The position numbers were made by a program, and so were the translations under genes. The notes below the pieces were generated by a model. It saw only the letters and a program-made list of their open reading frames with translations. It made no database searches and was not told where the DNA came from. From NCBI GenBank assembly GCA_033439255.1, contig CM065880.1, forward strand, positions 3,162,001-3,226,000: 64,000 nucleotides of DNA, written 5' to 3'. Shown in pieces: positions 34,829 to 45,892 of the stretch. Numbering within the stretch: position 1 is the stretch's first letter; each line of letters begins with the position of its first letter. Source of the DNA: Hericium rajendrae. Its lineage: Eukaryota > Basidiomycota > Agaricomycetes > Russulales > Hericiaceae.

Positions 34829-35243
34829 AGATGAGAGTCCGACCCTGCTATGGCGTTCGCTGGACTGCTGCGGAATAAGACTGTTGGTTCCTTGAACCTG
34901 AAATGTGCAGCATCAGTGCACGTCGATCGCTCACCTGAGGAGAAACCTCAGAATCCGCAGTAGTTTTGAAATGAACCCGAAAGCACGAGAGTCCGACCAT
35001 GCGAAGGAAGGAAAGAAGGAAGTATCGTTCCTAGCTGGATTGCTGAGAGACGAAGTTTCGTCGTTATCTGAACCTGAAAACGCGGACGACGGTGAGAGTC
35101 GTGTTGTCACACGTGGGGGACGCACGAATCCGCAGCATAGTGGGCGTTCACCAGCAGACGAGAGCACGACCCAGCTTCCTTCCTCGTTCAGCCTGCTGCG
35201 GAATAAAATCCAGGAAGAAAGGAAGCTGAATGCGCAGCAATGA
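34829..35243 (+). repeat. three decayed tandem units with coding look
   Basis: Three diverged direct repeats lie at about 34829-34963, 34984-35140 and 35158-35243. Each opens with a GA(T/C)GAGAG word. Each contains a CTGCTGCGGAATAA-like core and closes with GAATCCGCAG or GAATGCGCAG plus a stop. The translated cores are alike: FAGLLRNK, FLAGLLRDE and FSLLRNK. They sit between small-family members 2 and 3, and the core recalls that family's GLLSALLRR helix. They may be relics of extra family copies or a small expressed peptide. Confidence 0.5.
34971..35243 (+). CDS. possible 90-residue protein made of two repeat units
   Basis: An ATG frame covers units 2 and 3 of the repeat region. It carries FLAGLLRDEVSSLSE near the start and FSLLRNKIQEERKLN at the end, and is highly charged. 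It has no upstream TATA box that I can see and no splice evidence. It could be a real small gene or just the longest surviving frame in decaying repeats. Confidence 0.25.
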   Translation: MNPKARESDHAKEGKKEVSFLAGLLRDEVSSLSEPENADDGESRVVTRGGRTNPQHSGRSPADESTTQLPSSFSLLRNKIQEERKLNAQQ

Positions 35244-35870
35244 GCGACCCGTGCGCAGACGTACACCCATAATTCAGGCTCGACCCGTGCCCACTCCTCC
35301 CCCCTCCCGCGCGTCCAGGTACCAGTGCCTGCAAGGGCGGAGGGATAATGACTGAGCATGAGTTCGATCTGTTATCTGATAAGACCAAACGTTCATGATC
35401 GTGAGTATTGACCGGATGCATTGATGCCGTACATACTACCGCCGGGATCTTCGACGAGGCGTCTAACGCGCCCGACCCAGGGCGACCTAAAGTAAATATG
35501 CAGTGGGCTCCTCGGAGCCGGAGAAAGGACCGCGTTATGCTACACGCGCTGCAACCTCTACTCCATTGGAGCACGGGGGGGTACCATCAGAACTGCGGAG
35601 CAGCGAGAGATGTGGTTACTTACCACTCATACGACCGAAGCGCGCTGCATCAGGCGGCCACCAACACACCTGACTCAGGCTGACTCGGAATGACTTGATC
35701 TCACCCGCCACGCCGCAATTTAGCTCCTCGGATGCGAGAAACAACCTCCCTGGCAGGTGGTTGTGGACCGACGCGAGCGCGTCCGGCGTTGAGGGACGGA
35801 TTGCATATGTCGCAAATCGCGTGTCCATAAACGCGTATGCGCCCTCTCCCCATTCGGACAAGAGCCAACG
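35244..35870. other. intergenic region
   Basis: I see no gene here. The end of the stretch is the core promoter of small-family member 3. Confidence 0.4.
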
Positions 35871-35876
35871 TATAAA
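35871..35876 (+). promoter_or_regulatory. TATA box
   Basis: TATAAA lies 83 nt upstream of the ATG at 35954. Confidence 0.5.
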
Positions 35877-35953
35877 GGGGGCGTCGCGTGCTCTCGAGTC
35901 ATATCAGGACTTCCTGCCACCACATCTTCATCCCCTGCACCAACGAACGCACC

Positions 35954-36616
35954 ATGCCGCAGACCGATCTCTCTGGCTTGGCCTACTTCCCCAGCACGAA
36001 CCCCCAGAAGTCGGCGCGCAACCGCACCGCGGGCACTACCACCACCACCTCGTCGAAGCCGCCAACGCCGTCGTTGCCCAGCGTAAAATCATCGAAGCCG
36101 GCACCTGCATCGAGCTCGCCGGCCTCCTCGACCGCGACGCTCCTCGACGGCGCGCAGTCCAAACGGTCGTTCGGCGGGAAAGGCAAGGGCCTGCTCTCTG
36201 CCATGTTCAAGCGGTCGAAGGCCCCGTACCACCACGCACAGGAGTCCAGTATGTCCACCCACCATCTTGACAACTATCGCACCACTGATCGCATGCCGCG
36301 CAGCGTCGACGCTAGGCTCCGTCGCGGCGTCGTCGCAGCCCGACTCGGACACGACCCTCGAGGCGACTGAGTCGGGGTCGGGGAGTTTCCAAGGCGGTGA
36401 GCAGCTGGGGTTGGGTGAGTGCTTGTTGTATGGCGGAAGGCAGGTTGATGCTCACCGTGCGATGCGGGTGTAGGTTCCATTCCTGAGCTGGACCAAGGTG
36501 CTACAGAGGCGCCGAGGGCGTTGACTACGATGGAATCAGATGGCGATAAGGACGCCGCGGGCCATGACGGCAAAACGTCCTCGGAGGCCGCTAATATCAC
36601 TGCTCTAGGAATATAA
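35954..36616 (+). CDS. small paralogous protein, member 3
   Basis: Exons 35954-36248, 36304-36414 and 36474-36616 (both introns phase 1) give 182 residues. The N-terminus MPQTDLSGLAYFPST and SSTATLLDG match member 2. The shared helix has drifted to GLLSAMFKRSKAPYHHAQES and is again followed directly by an intron. The longer C-terminus is acidic and Ser/Thr/Gly-rich (DSDTTLEATESGSGS), and it lacks the ASKYGYG motif of member 2. No known domain. Gain of a third exon suggests this copy has diverged most. Confidence 0.65.
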
Positions 36617-36897
36617 GTCTCATGGTAGATATCATTGACAAGGCGAACAGAGGACGGCGGCTCTATCCGGTGGCCGAGGGAAGAGCGATTTACACGGCGC
36701 GTTTTAATGTTTATATTGAGTTTTGCTACTTGTCTTTCTTGTTCTCACACACATGGTGCCGATGAAATGGGAGAACCCAGGATACACGATTGTAGATCGT
36801 AACTATGTCCTCTTAGCTCGTAGAGGATCTATACCCTTATCTATGGGACAGGCAGAGGTCAGAGAACTCCCGGGAAGCAATTTACCGACGGCGTACA

Positions 36898-37937
36898 TCA
36901 CATAAAATCCTCCTCCAACTCGCGCACGGACTTTTTCGGCGCCTCCTCTCCCTCCTCCTCAACGTCCTCGCTGAACAAAGCGTCATACGATCTCGCCGCC
37001 TTTTCAGCCTCACGCGCCTTCGCCAGCTCCGCATCTGCCTTCTTCTGCTCGGCGCAGTCAGCAGCAATTCAAGATAGGAAGCGGTGACGGATTTAACGTA
37101 CCTTCTTGGCAGCCTCTGCACGCTTGGCAGCATTTTCCTCTCTGATCCTGTCGATGCGCTCTTGCTCGTGGTCGACTACGCGCTCGACTTTCGTCTTGTT
37201 GAGTCTGTTCACGATCACGTTCTCGCGCTTCGCGACATGAACTGGGTAGAGGCTATTAGATCCACGAAAGAAGATTGCGTAATTTAAAGCGTACTGCGTT
37301 TAACCTAGATCTCGTGTGAGAAAGTCAAATATTTACAGCGACGAAGTGTCTGGCTCACCCGTTTGTCGCTATGAAAGGAGACTTGTCCAACAGCCATATC
37401 GCCCGTTTTCTTTTCCGTTGTCAGAATTGTCATAGCCGGATACCGACGAAAGTAGTGCCGAGGAAAGCTTACCTTCAGATTGTCCGCAGGAGTATAAATA
37501 ATGGTAAGGTTATCCTTCTTGTTGCCTAAGCGCAATGTGAGCACTCTGCACCAGACGAAATCGCAGAGGACCAAGCTCTTACCCTCTATCGAGTTCGCCT
37601 TGACGAGCTGCGCACAGTCCATAAGCACAGATTCTGGTATGCTCTCCCATGATGGGATCGAGTCGGGTAATCGTATGTAGACATGAGCGGACGAGAGCTT
37701 GTCGACGTGGAACCACACATCTCGCGGCCATGCGTATTTGATCAGGTCCTCATCTAAGGGAAAAAACAGTTAATCCTGTCATGGGATGACGAGAAACGGA
37801 GACCTACGCACTCACTTTCCACTTTGTCACGGCCCATGTAAATTGTCACCGGCGGATCTACGACTGCCGCGAGCTTTAGCTTCGTTCCTGGTCATGTAAG
37901 GTGGAGAGGTACCTGTTGAGGTGAAGAACAGAACCAT
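36898..37937 (-). CDS. CCDC25/Jlp2 homologue (NFACT-R domain)
   Basis: Homologue of human CCDC25 and yeast Jlp2. The start at 37937 gives MVLFFTST, then a 48-nt exon (37816-37863) ending in YMGRDKVE. The core NFACT-R (DUF814) domain follows with [43 protein letters not shown] and [13 protein letters not shown]. The C-terminal third is a charged coiled coil ([14 protein letters not shown], then [15 protein letters not shown]) ending in ELEEDFM, as human CCDC25 ends in EFM. At least six short introns interrupt it. The yeast and animal proteins have been linked to translation quality-control factors through the shared domain, and human CCDC25 to DNA sensing. The fungal role is not known. It is divergent from the dioxygenase gene, with 233 bp between the starts. 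Confidence 0.9.
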
Positions 37938-38170
37938 GGCACGCAATGACCGGATTCCTTGAGCGGGGTATTATAAGTAGATGAGAGACGAGATGAAGAG
38001 ATGGGCGTTACTCAAATGAAGCGCCCAAAGTAAATGAGCGCCCGGGTATGGCGGTCCGGGATTTCCGCTATCTTCAGGCTGTCCGCAAGCGCGGGCAGGC
38101 TTCAAGTTCCTCTATATCCCCACCTCTGCCAACTCAACGTGGTATTGTTGTAACCTGTGAATTAGCCAGA

Positions 38171-39763
38171 ATGACGATATCGCTGGTACAGTCTGCGCAG
38201 AATGCAGACTCTGCATTCTCAGAGATTCCAATAATGTATGTATCACTTCAAGAACGGTCAGATATGCGTAGTTTCTACTAACGAGTTCTTATCAGAGACC
38301 TTCAAGGTCTGTCGAGCTCAGATCCAGCTGCCCAACGGGCTATAGCTGCAGGGATACGCCATGCGTGTATAAACGTCGGATTCTTCTATGGTGCGTGCAT
38401 GAATTATCTACAGGAGGAACAGGAAGACAACGAGTGCAGTCAAGAACCATGGTATCCCCGAAGCAACCTTATCTGGCGCCCTCAACTCTATGAAGGAGTA
38501 TTTCTCCTTGCCAACTGAAATCAAGACGGAGGCATGGCATCTACTTACCCAGCACATGTGCAAAGCATGGCTGATCAGCCCTTGTCGAACAGCTCGATAT
38601 CAGGAAGACGCCCAACTTCAAAGGTTACAGCGCGGTCCTCACCAGCAACACCGACCCGCTCAACCGCGGCGACATGCACGAGGGCTTCGAATTTGGCTGG
38701 GAAGAGCTCGATGCGTCGAAGGCCGCCAATGATCCCAAGAGAGGCAACGATGGCGCCATGGCGGGCGCGAACGTCTGGCCTGACGCCGCTCCGGGCTTCA
38801 GAGAAGCCATGCTGTCGTACTAGTAAGATTTATTGTTGACTTCGTACATGTTCCCTTCACATCAGCATGGATACCAGCCATGGTGCTGTAGCACTCGGAA
38901 AGGCCATGTTCCCGCTGTTTGCAATGGCGCTGGACCTATCCCCGGATTACTTTGACGATAAGGTAAACGCACGCCTTAGAGCGAAGCACCATATATAACA
39001 CAATGCTCTGCAGACAAAGACCTCGGCCGCCATCATGCGCGCTCTGCATTACCCGCCTCAGACGGGGCCCGTCGACGACCGCCTCATCGGCATCGGCGCT
39101 CATAGCGAGTAAGCTTCAGCTCTGTTTATGCGCGTGAATCACTCACCCGATCCTATGCCTATCCGTAAGTTACGAGGTGCGTACACCGACTTCCGAAAGA
39201 TACTCTCCGTTTGTTCACGTAGCTTTCGCTATACTACAGTGCTTCACTATCCTTTGGCAAGAGCCAGGGATCCAGGCACTCCAGGTCCTAAACGCAAACA
39301 ACCAATGGATCGACGCGCCGCCCATCCCCGGGACGCTTGTCATCAAGTAGGAGCCAACTACTTTGGCCTCCGCGCATCGCTGATCGCCGCGTTTCCAGCC
39401 TAGGGGACCAATTCGCCCGCTGGACAAGTGCGTATAGAGATAGGTTGGTGCGTTGCACGGGTGGCGAGCTGACGTGCCGCAGACGACGTGTTTAAGTCAA
39501 CCATGCATCGCGCTATCAACCGCAGCGGCGTCGAGCGGTACTCCATCCCGCTCTTCTTCGGCACGGACTACGATGTCCCGCTGGAGGTGAGCGATGCTAA
39601 CAACCACGCCCATGGTGGTCCCCGCGTCTCGTCTCGCCGTGGCTGATACACGTACCTTCAGGCTATTCCGAGCTGCGTCAGTGAGGACAGGCCGGCGCAC
39701 TATGAGGTCGTGACGGCGGGCGACTATGTCAAGGAGAAGTTGAAAGCTACTTACGGGCATTGA
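38171..39763 (+). CDS. isopenicillin-N-synthase-like 2OG-Fe(II) dioxygenase
   Basis: This non-haem iron oxygenase should use 2-oxoglutarate and O2. Eleven exons (38171-38235, 38296-38390, 38440-38531, 38593-38822, 38866-38962, 39014-39108, 39170-39176, 39240-39346, 39399-39427, 39483-39586, 39662-39763) give 340 residues. The N-terminal domain reads IPIIDLQGL, VGFFY and VKNHGIPE. Iron ligands are HSD (completed across the 7-nt exon) and the His of STMHR. RYSIPLFF holds the Arg and Ser that bind 2-oxoglutarate. The 7-nt exon at 39170-39176 restores the family motif HSDYECFTILWQ. The third intron appears to start with GC instead of GT. The substrate is unknown; relatives act in secondary metabolism or modify gibberellin-like compounds. 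Confidence 0.88.
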
Positions 39764-40202
39764 GAGGTCTTATGAACTAGGTGTATTTTTTGGTGTTATA
39801 GTCAGGGACCCTGTACAGTATCGAATACGTTCTCTTTGGATTCACGGACGTTTCGTCTCAGCCTCGTACAACCACTTCGAAAACGCCGACGCCGACGCGC
39901 CTGCCGCGTCGATAGTGACTTCCGCCGCGACTGCGACGTTCCTCACCATTACTTACATAGCATTCACAAACTTACTGACCTTCGAATTATAATCCTGTCG
40001 TCCTACGTAATTTATTCTCGTTCTTGTGTATTGTCTGTTCATGAAGTTACGAGCTATCGCGCAATGCCATGTCTATCATGACATCTTCGAAGTCCCGCGG
40101 CGCTGATCCTAATCTCGAGCTGCACCTTCGACTTCAATCCCTACCACCACCACGTTGCCGCCGCCGCCATTGTTTCTAAAGTTATACTGTATCTATTAAA
40201 TC
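39764..40202. other. intergenic region
   Basis: This is the spacer between the dioxygenase and glutathione synthetase. I see no gene in it. Confidence 0.4.
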
Positions 40203-41947
40203 ATGGGCTCGTTTGTAGATTGGCCACCAGAAATTACACCCGCACAGCTCGATTATCTGACATTGCAAGCGACGACATACGCGCTCGCCCACTCGCTTCT
40301 CTATCTCCCAGTCCACACGCCTGAATCACCACCATCGCCAGCACCGACAAGCGCCATTCATGCCCCCCTCTCCTTGTTTCCAACACCGATCCCGCGCCAT
40401 CTCTTCGAGCTCGCGAAACGGCTGCAGCGATCGTACAATGTGTTATACGCACGCATCGCGATGGATGAGGCATTCCTGGACGAGAGTATGGGCGAGAAAG
40501 GAGTTGGCAGCGTAGATGAGTTCTCTGGCGAGCTATGGAGAGCTTGGAAAGAGGCGAGGGACGGGGGTGTTGAGCAGGTGTGTCTCATTTATTCACCATT
40601 CAGTAGACAGGGATTAAATCTTTGCAGAAATTGCATCTGGGCCTCTTCCGTTCGGATTATCTGCTTCACCAACCGGAAAATAAAGGTCCGATATCGCTCA
40701 AGCAGGTCGAGTTCAACACCATATCGTCGTCCTTTGGTGCGCTGTCGCAGCAAGTCTCGAAATTGCACAGGTCGGAACTTGCCCATTCCATGGTAGAATA
40801 CGTCTTCATTGCATTTCTAGGCATCTACAGGCTTCGACCGCATATTTCAATGCATCGCCTTTGCTGAAACCAGCGAGTTTCCCGCCGAATGAGCCCGTAC
40901 GCGGACTTGCAGCAGGACTTGCCGAAGCGTACAAGGCCTATGGCCAGCCCTCGTACGCTCGCCTTTCTACGTCCCCATTTTATTTTCTCAAAATCTCCCA
41001 GAGCAAATATTCTTTTCGTTGTCCAGCCAAACGAGCGAAACGTCTTCGATCAACGTCTGCTCGAATACGAGCTCCTCGAAACGTCAGTCCGCATCACCTA
41101 CCCTCTCTGACCTCACACAAACGCGTCTCGCAGACACAAGATCCCCGTCCTCCGCCGCACGTTCCCCGAACTCGCCTCCGACGCCACCCTCGACGCCACC
41201 CGCGCCCTGCGCATCGCGTCTGCGCTGGACACCGCGCCGCACGAGATCGCCGTCGTCTACTTCCGCGCGGGCTACACCCCCACCGACTACGATGCGCGCG
41301 CCTACCGCACGCGCCTGCTGCTCGAGTCGTCGCGCGCCGTCAACTGCCCCACGCTCGCGCTCCAGCTCGCCGGCAGCAAGAAGGTGCAGGAGGTGCTTGC
41401 GCGCCCCGGCGTGCTCCCGCGCTTCCTCGCCGCGGAGGAGGGCGCCGCGGACGTGCGCGCGAGCTGGATGCGCATGTGGGGACTCGATGCGCGCGCGGAC
41501 GGGCTGCCCACCGGCCTCCGCGAAGACGCGGGCGAGAGCGACGCGGACGTGCCGGCGGGCACGCGGCTCGCGCGCAGGCGCGCGGGGGACCTCGTGCTCA
41601 AGCCGCAGCGCGAGGGCGGCGGGAACAACGTGTACAAGGGCGCGATCCCCGCGTTCTTGGACGCGCTGCCCGAACGCGAGCGCGCGGCGTGGATCGCCAT
41701 GGAGCTCATCCGGCCGCCGCGCAGGGTCGGCGGATATCTCGTGCGCGCGGGTGGCGGCGAGCAGGGCGTGGTGCGTGCGGATGTCGTGAGCGAGCTTGGC
41801 GTGTTTGGGTGGGCTTTGTTTGGGGAGGGACAGATACGGCGCGAGGAGGAGGTCGGATGGCTGGTGCGGACGAAGGGGGAGGATGTAAATGAGGGCGGTG
41901 TCGCCGCTGGGTTTTCAGTGCTTGATAGTATTCTCCTGGTCGACTGA
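40203..41947 (+). CDS. GSH2: glutathione synthetase
   Basis: It joins glycine to gamma-glutamylcysteine with ATP, the last step of glutathione synthesis, in the cytosol. Five exons (40203-40577, 40628-40770, 40821-40952, 41002-41082, 41134-41947) give 514 residues, near the usual length for eukaryotes. Landmarks are LFRSDYLLH, KQVEFNTISSSFG (substrate binding), NERNVFDQR, VYFRAGYTP, and the glycine-rich ATP loop LKPQREGGGNNVYKG. The C-terminal part has MELIRPP and AGFSVLDSILLVD. The last exon is very GC-rich, so the other frames carry long Arg-rich false proteins. All parts expected of a working enzyme are present. Confidence 0.95.
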
Positions 41948-42561
41948 GCAAGATGGTACGTGCTCTGATGCTTAGGCCGTTGTTTATGCTGACAACCGTT
42001 GTGCGTTTCAAGTGTAGCAAAGTTAAACCGATATGTATTGGACAAACATTATAGAGAAGGGGCCTTCACAGCAAATAACATTTCTTGCTTAAAGAGACTC
42101 ACGCCAGCGATACCGGCATGACACCTTTCTGCTTCTCCAGGTTCGGGAAGAGAACCACCAAGTAATCCCGTTCACAATCATGCTTGTCAGGTGTTGTTGG
42201 GGATCTTTTCACTGATCACGAGATCTAACTTTGGACAGGGCATGAATTAACGGGTTTTTTTTCGAAGGTCTGAATGACAGGAAGCGGCCAGATTTTGCTG
42301 CGATGCCCACGACCTGCGGGTCGACAGCTGGTTCATCCAGGCACCGAGACAGATGTCACCGCTTTACATCCACCGTGTAAAACAAGCGAGGCTCCACAGT
42401 GCATAGAAAGGAAAGATATGTGCTAAAACTGTTCACTGATTCTCCTGCGGAGATGCTGCTCCTGTAGACAGACGTGGGAGTGGCCACAAACCCCAACAAC
42501 GTGCGTCCATATCACAGCTCGTCTCTGGGTCAGGATCTTTGGACTTCATCCTCCGTCACCG
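41948..42561. other. intergenic region
   Basis: I see no supported gene. The end is the leader and promoter of the phosphate permease. Confidence 0.4.
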
Positions 42562-44974
42562 ATGAGTGAAGAAATTCAGATTCCACCTACCATGTCTCAA
42601 GACTTGTCTCCAAATCCGTCCGCTCTCGAAGAGTTCGAGCGATCTGGGGAAAGCCGGCCGGCCTTTGTTTTGACGTCGACGGAAGTGAAGCTACTGGCAA
42701 TTACAGGCGTGAGCGTGGTACTGATCTGTCTTCGTCGTCATCTGATTAGTTGACGCATCTTAGGTTGGTTTCTTTTTGGACGGTAGGTATCATCTTCAAT
42801 TATCTAGACCCGTGCTCATAGAACAGGGTAGCCTATGACTTGTTTATCATCAACGTGAGCTGCTCCCCCGGTTACAAGCCATTCATCACTAAGCCTGTTC
42901 ACTAGCCCGTGTCGACGATGCTGCAGTATCGTCTTTATGGTGGTGGCCACTTACCGGCCGGCTTGGAGGGGTTCTTAAAGGCCTCTGCAAATATTGGTAA
43001 CGTAGTCGGACAACTTTTCTTTGGTGCGCCAGAACGACTGCTTGTCCTTGCGAACGTCAATTCACCTTCTTCAATAGGCTTCGCGGCTGACCGATTCGGT
43101 CGCAAAGCCGTCTGTGAGTGGGTGACTACTGTTTGTTGTCGATGTATTGAGCCCCGCCCCAGATGGGAAAGAGCTCATGCTTATCATCGTTGCGACCATT
43201 CTCTGCATCAGTGCTCCCACCGGTAAGCTGTAAGCCCTCCTGCTGAATCCGTTCTGACTATGTTCCGTAGGAAGCCTGTCTCCGGCCAGCTCGCTGATCT
43301 ACCTCGCTTGCTTCCGCATTCTCGTCGGCGTCGGTGTCGGAGGCGACTATCCGATGGCCGCCTCTGTGACCTCTGACCGCACGAGCGTCCGCAAGCGCGG
43401 CGTTATGCTAGCGTACATCGTCACGAACCAAGGCTGGGGCAACCTCATCGGGGGCGTTGTCACGCTCATTGTCCTTGCGTGTTACAGACACGTCATGGAC
43501 ACCAAAGGGGACACAAGTAAAGTCGACGGCGGTATGTTTAGCTCGTTAAAGCCAGCATGTCTACTGACCTGATCTGTTGATAGCGTGGAGGATCATCATT
43601 GGGATATCACTCGTTCCTGCCTTCGGGACGCTCTATCAGCGGTTGACCCTCCCTGAATCAACGCGATACCTGAATCAGACGAAAGTCTACCAAGAGATCC
43701 ACGATGAGGTCCACAAGGTGGAGGCTCAGCTAGAGAAAGTTACAACGAGCCCTACCAGTGCAAGCGAAAAGGAACAAGAGGAAAAGGTCTCAGCAATCGT
43801 CTGCAACGCGACTGGCGATATCGAAGTGACGCCAGTTCCTGAGCAAACGACTAGCCAGCCCTCGAACAGGAAAGCACATTTTGGGGAATGTCTCTCGTAT
43901 TTCAGGGAGTGGCGGCACTTCAAGCTTCTCCTTGGGACGAGCGTGTGCTGGTTCCTTGTCGATATCGCGTTTTACGGCGTGAACTTGAACCAGAACTTCG
44001 TGCTGCAGCAGATAGGATTCGATGGCTCGTCCGGCACGCCGTGGCACCGCCTTTGGAAAATCTCCATCGGAGATATCATCATCGCCGTGCTGGGCTTCGT
44101 TCCGGGTAGGCATCCGCAATCTGAAGTCACTCTCGAGGCTCATGGTCTTCTTGTTCTTTAGGATACTGGGTCTCCGTTCTGAGCGTCGAGTACCTTGGTC
44201 GAAAGTGGATCCAGATTCAAGGATTCCTTCTCGAAGCCCTTTTTCGTGCGTGCTTTTCGCCCTTCTCAAGCAAACGTCAATTCGAAAGGACTCCCAGTTG
44301 GTATCCTGGCTGGCAAGTTCCACACGTTCAGCACGGCATCATTCGTCGTCTGCTTCGCCTTCCTCCAGGTTCGTCATCAGGTTTGAGGGTAACGCCGTTA
44401 ACCACCGAGCCTTCCGCATTACTTCACATATAGTTTTTCTTCAATTTCGGCGCGAACACGTTCGTCCAATTCTCAGCTATGTCATAACCATGTACTTCTC
44501 CACTCAGCTCCACCCTGCAGGACGGTCTTTGTGCGCACCATATATCTCAGCCATGAGGCTCTTCGCATTATCTGAGCTGCTACCGCCGTTTCCCCGCAGT
44601 TATATCCCGCAGAACTGTTCCCGACGCGCTACCGCGCGACGGCGCACGGCATTTCTGCAGCAATCGGCAAGAGCGGCGCGATCGTCTCGTCGCTCGGATT
44701 CAACTCCCTCAGCAACCGCATCGGGACGAACAATGTCCTCTGGAGTACGTCGCGTGCCTTTATCATCTCGTGCTCCGCTCAGACTTTTCGTAGTCTTCAC
44801 GGGCTGTTGTCTCCTCGGCGCGGGTATGTGCATGTCCCGGGTTTCTGCGATAGGGTGTTGAATGGGAGGTGGACAGCGTTCACGCTCCTCTTGCCTGAGG
44901 TCAAAGGCCGCGATCCGGACGCTGTCTTCGAAGAAGAGCTTCGGCAAGGGCGGCTTAACCTCGATCGAACATGA
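42562..44974 (+). CDS. PHO84-type phosphate permease, copy 1
   Basis: A major-facilitator H+/phosphate symporter at the plasma membrane. Fourteen exons (42562-42708, 42764-42782, 42832-42854, 42906-43023, 43078-43113, 43163-43222, 43271-43531, 43584-44105, 44162-44245, 44298-44368, 44434-44463, 44600-44744, 44794-44823, 44877-44974) give 547 residues with agreeing phases. Family marks are [76 protein letters not shown] and LLPEVKGRD. Two clusters of spans flank a hydrophilic loop near 43680-43890. One intron (44464-44599) is 136 nt, over twice the usual length. The copy at 57801 is its paralogue. Confidence 0.9.
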
Positions 44975-45463
44975 TGCGATGGGGTGGTGGTGGGAAAGAA
45001 GAATTATCGTCGACACAAGTTATCGACCTGTTGCTTAAATTTACATATGGTTGGATGCACGGCATACAATGTTGGGTCGAGACCAACGTTAAGGGAGTAT
45101 ATCACGGGCCATGTCGGTCGTTTACCGCGCGTTGACCCTAATTGCCGGAGCAGGAAATCTAGAGTGACAATTGAGCGAATGTCCCTCAGGCTGAATGACC
45201 AGCGAATATCCTAAGAGGACAGAGACGCCTGCAGGTCTATTTTATCTAAATCATGCATTGGGGTTATATTTGTAGGAATAACACGTGAGTACGCGTTGTC
45301 CGCAGGGAGACATGAATATCTCCTCGTCCCGTTTTGGTTCTGTCATGTTCGGTTTCGGTTGTTCTCTGCCTGCTCTGCCTGCTAATGATGTCATGTTCAT
45401 GTATCGTCCCGCCAGTGTCTGCCTCGCTTGTATTTATACCGTACGATCCTCGTCTCTCTCCCT
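44975..45463. other. intergenic region
   Basis: I see no gene between the permease and MON2. The part just before MON2 holds the hairpin repeats listed separately. Confidence 0.4.
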
Positions 45464-45494
45464 CAGTCGTTCTTCCCCCCCGTCTACGACTGAG
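45464..45494. repeat. hairpin-forming direct repeat, copy A
   Basis: A 31-bp unit with 7-bp inverted arms, CAGTCGT and ACGACTG, around a pyrimidine-rich loop. It recurs at 45583-45613. Confidence 0.65.
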
Positions 45495-45582
45495 GTGAGC
45501 TTCTCTTTCTTTACCTTCCGTTCGATCATATGACTCATGTACCTTACCCGATAGACTAACCAGGTTATACAGGTACATAAGA

Positions 45583-45613
45583 CAGTCGTTCTTTCCCTCC
45601 GTCTACGACTGAG
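45583..45613. repeat. hairpin-forming direct repeat, copy B
   Basis: Second copy of the 31-bp unit, with the same CAGTCGT and ACGACTG arms. A further shared word follows (ACTTACCGGGTTATCCAG, against ACTAACCAGGTTATACAG before copy B), so a longer segment seems to have been duplicated in the MON2 upstream region. Confidence 0.65.
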
Positions 45614-45892
45614 ACTTACCGGGTTATCCAGTTTTCTACAACATTCGCTATTCGCCTCTTGAGTTCGGAACCCCTTACATAAATTGGTAGGAAGCGACGG
45701 TGCCGATTCCGACGGATCGTTAGATCACCCGGATGTGTCTGACTTTCCGATTCCGAGCCGCTTGCTGCCGCGCGCTCAGCCGCGCACTCATCTCCCTCCC
45801 CTTCGTCGCTGCGCTGTACACACCACTGGCGAACTTACAACAGAACCGCAAAGATATAGACATAATCCACTCAACAACGTGGCTACACAGCC

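Noticed and set aside
27975-36616. Gene-poor stretch considered as a transposon or old virus-like element
   Set aside because: I found no reverse transcriptase, integrase, transposase or capsid-like motif and no long terminal or inverted repeats in any frame.
40861-41892. Arg-rich 343-codon frame overlapping glutathione synthetase
   Set aside because: It is a frame shadow of the GSH2 exons, which carry clear family motifs in another frame.
38171-44974. Dioxygenase and neighbours considered as a secondary-metabolite cluster
   Set aside because: There is no backbone synthase, tailoring set or pathway regulator. The neighbours are glutathione synthetase, CCDC25 and a phosphate permease.
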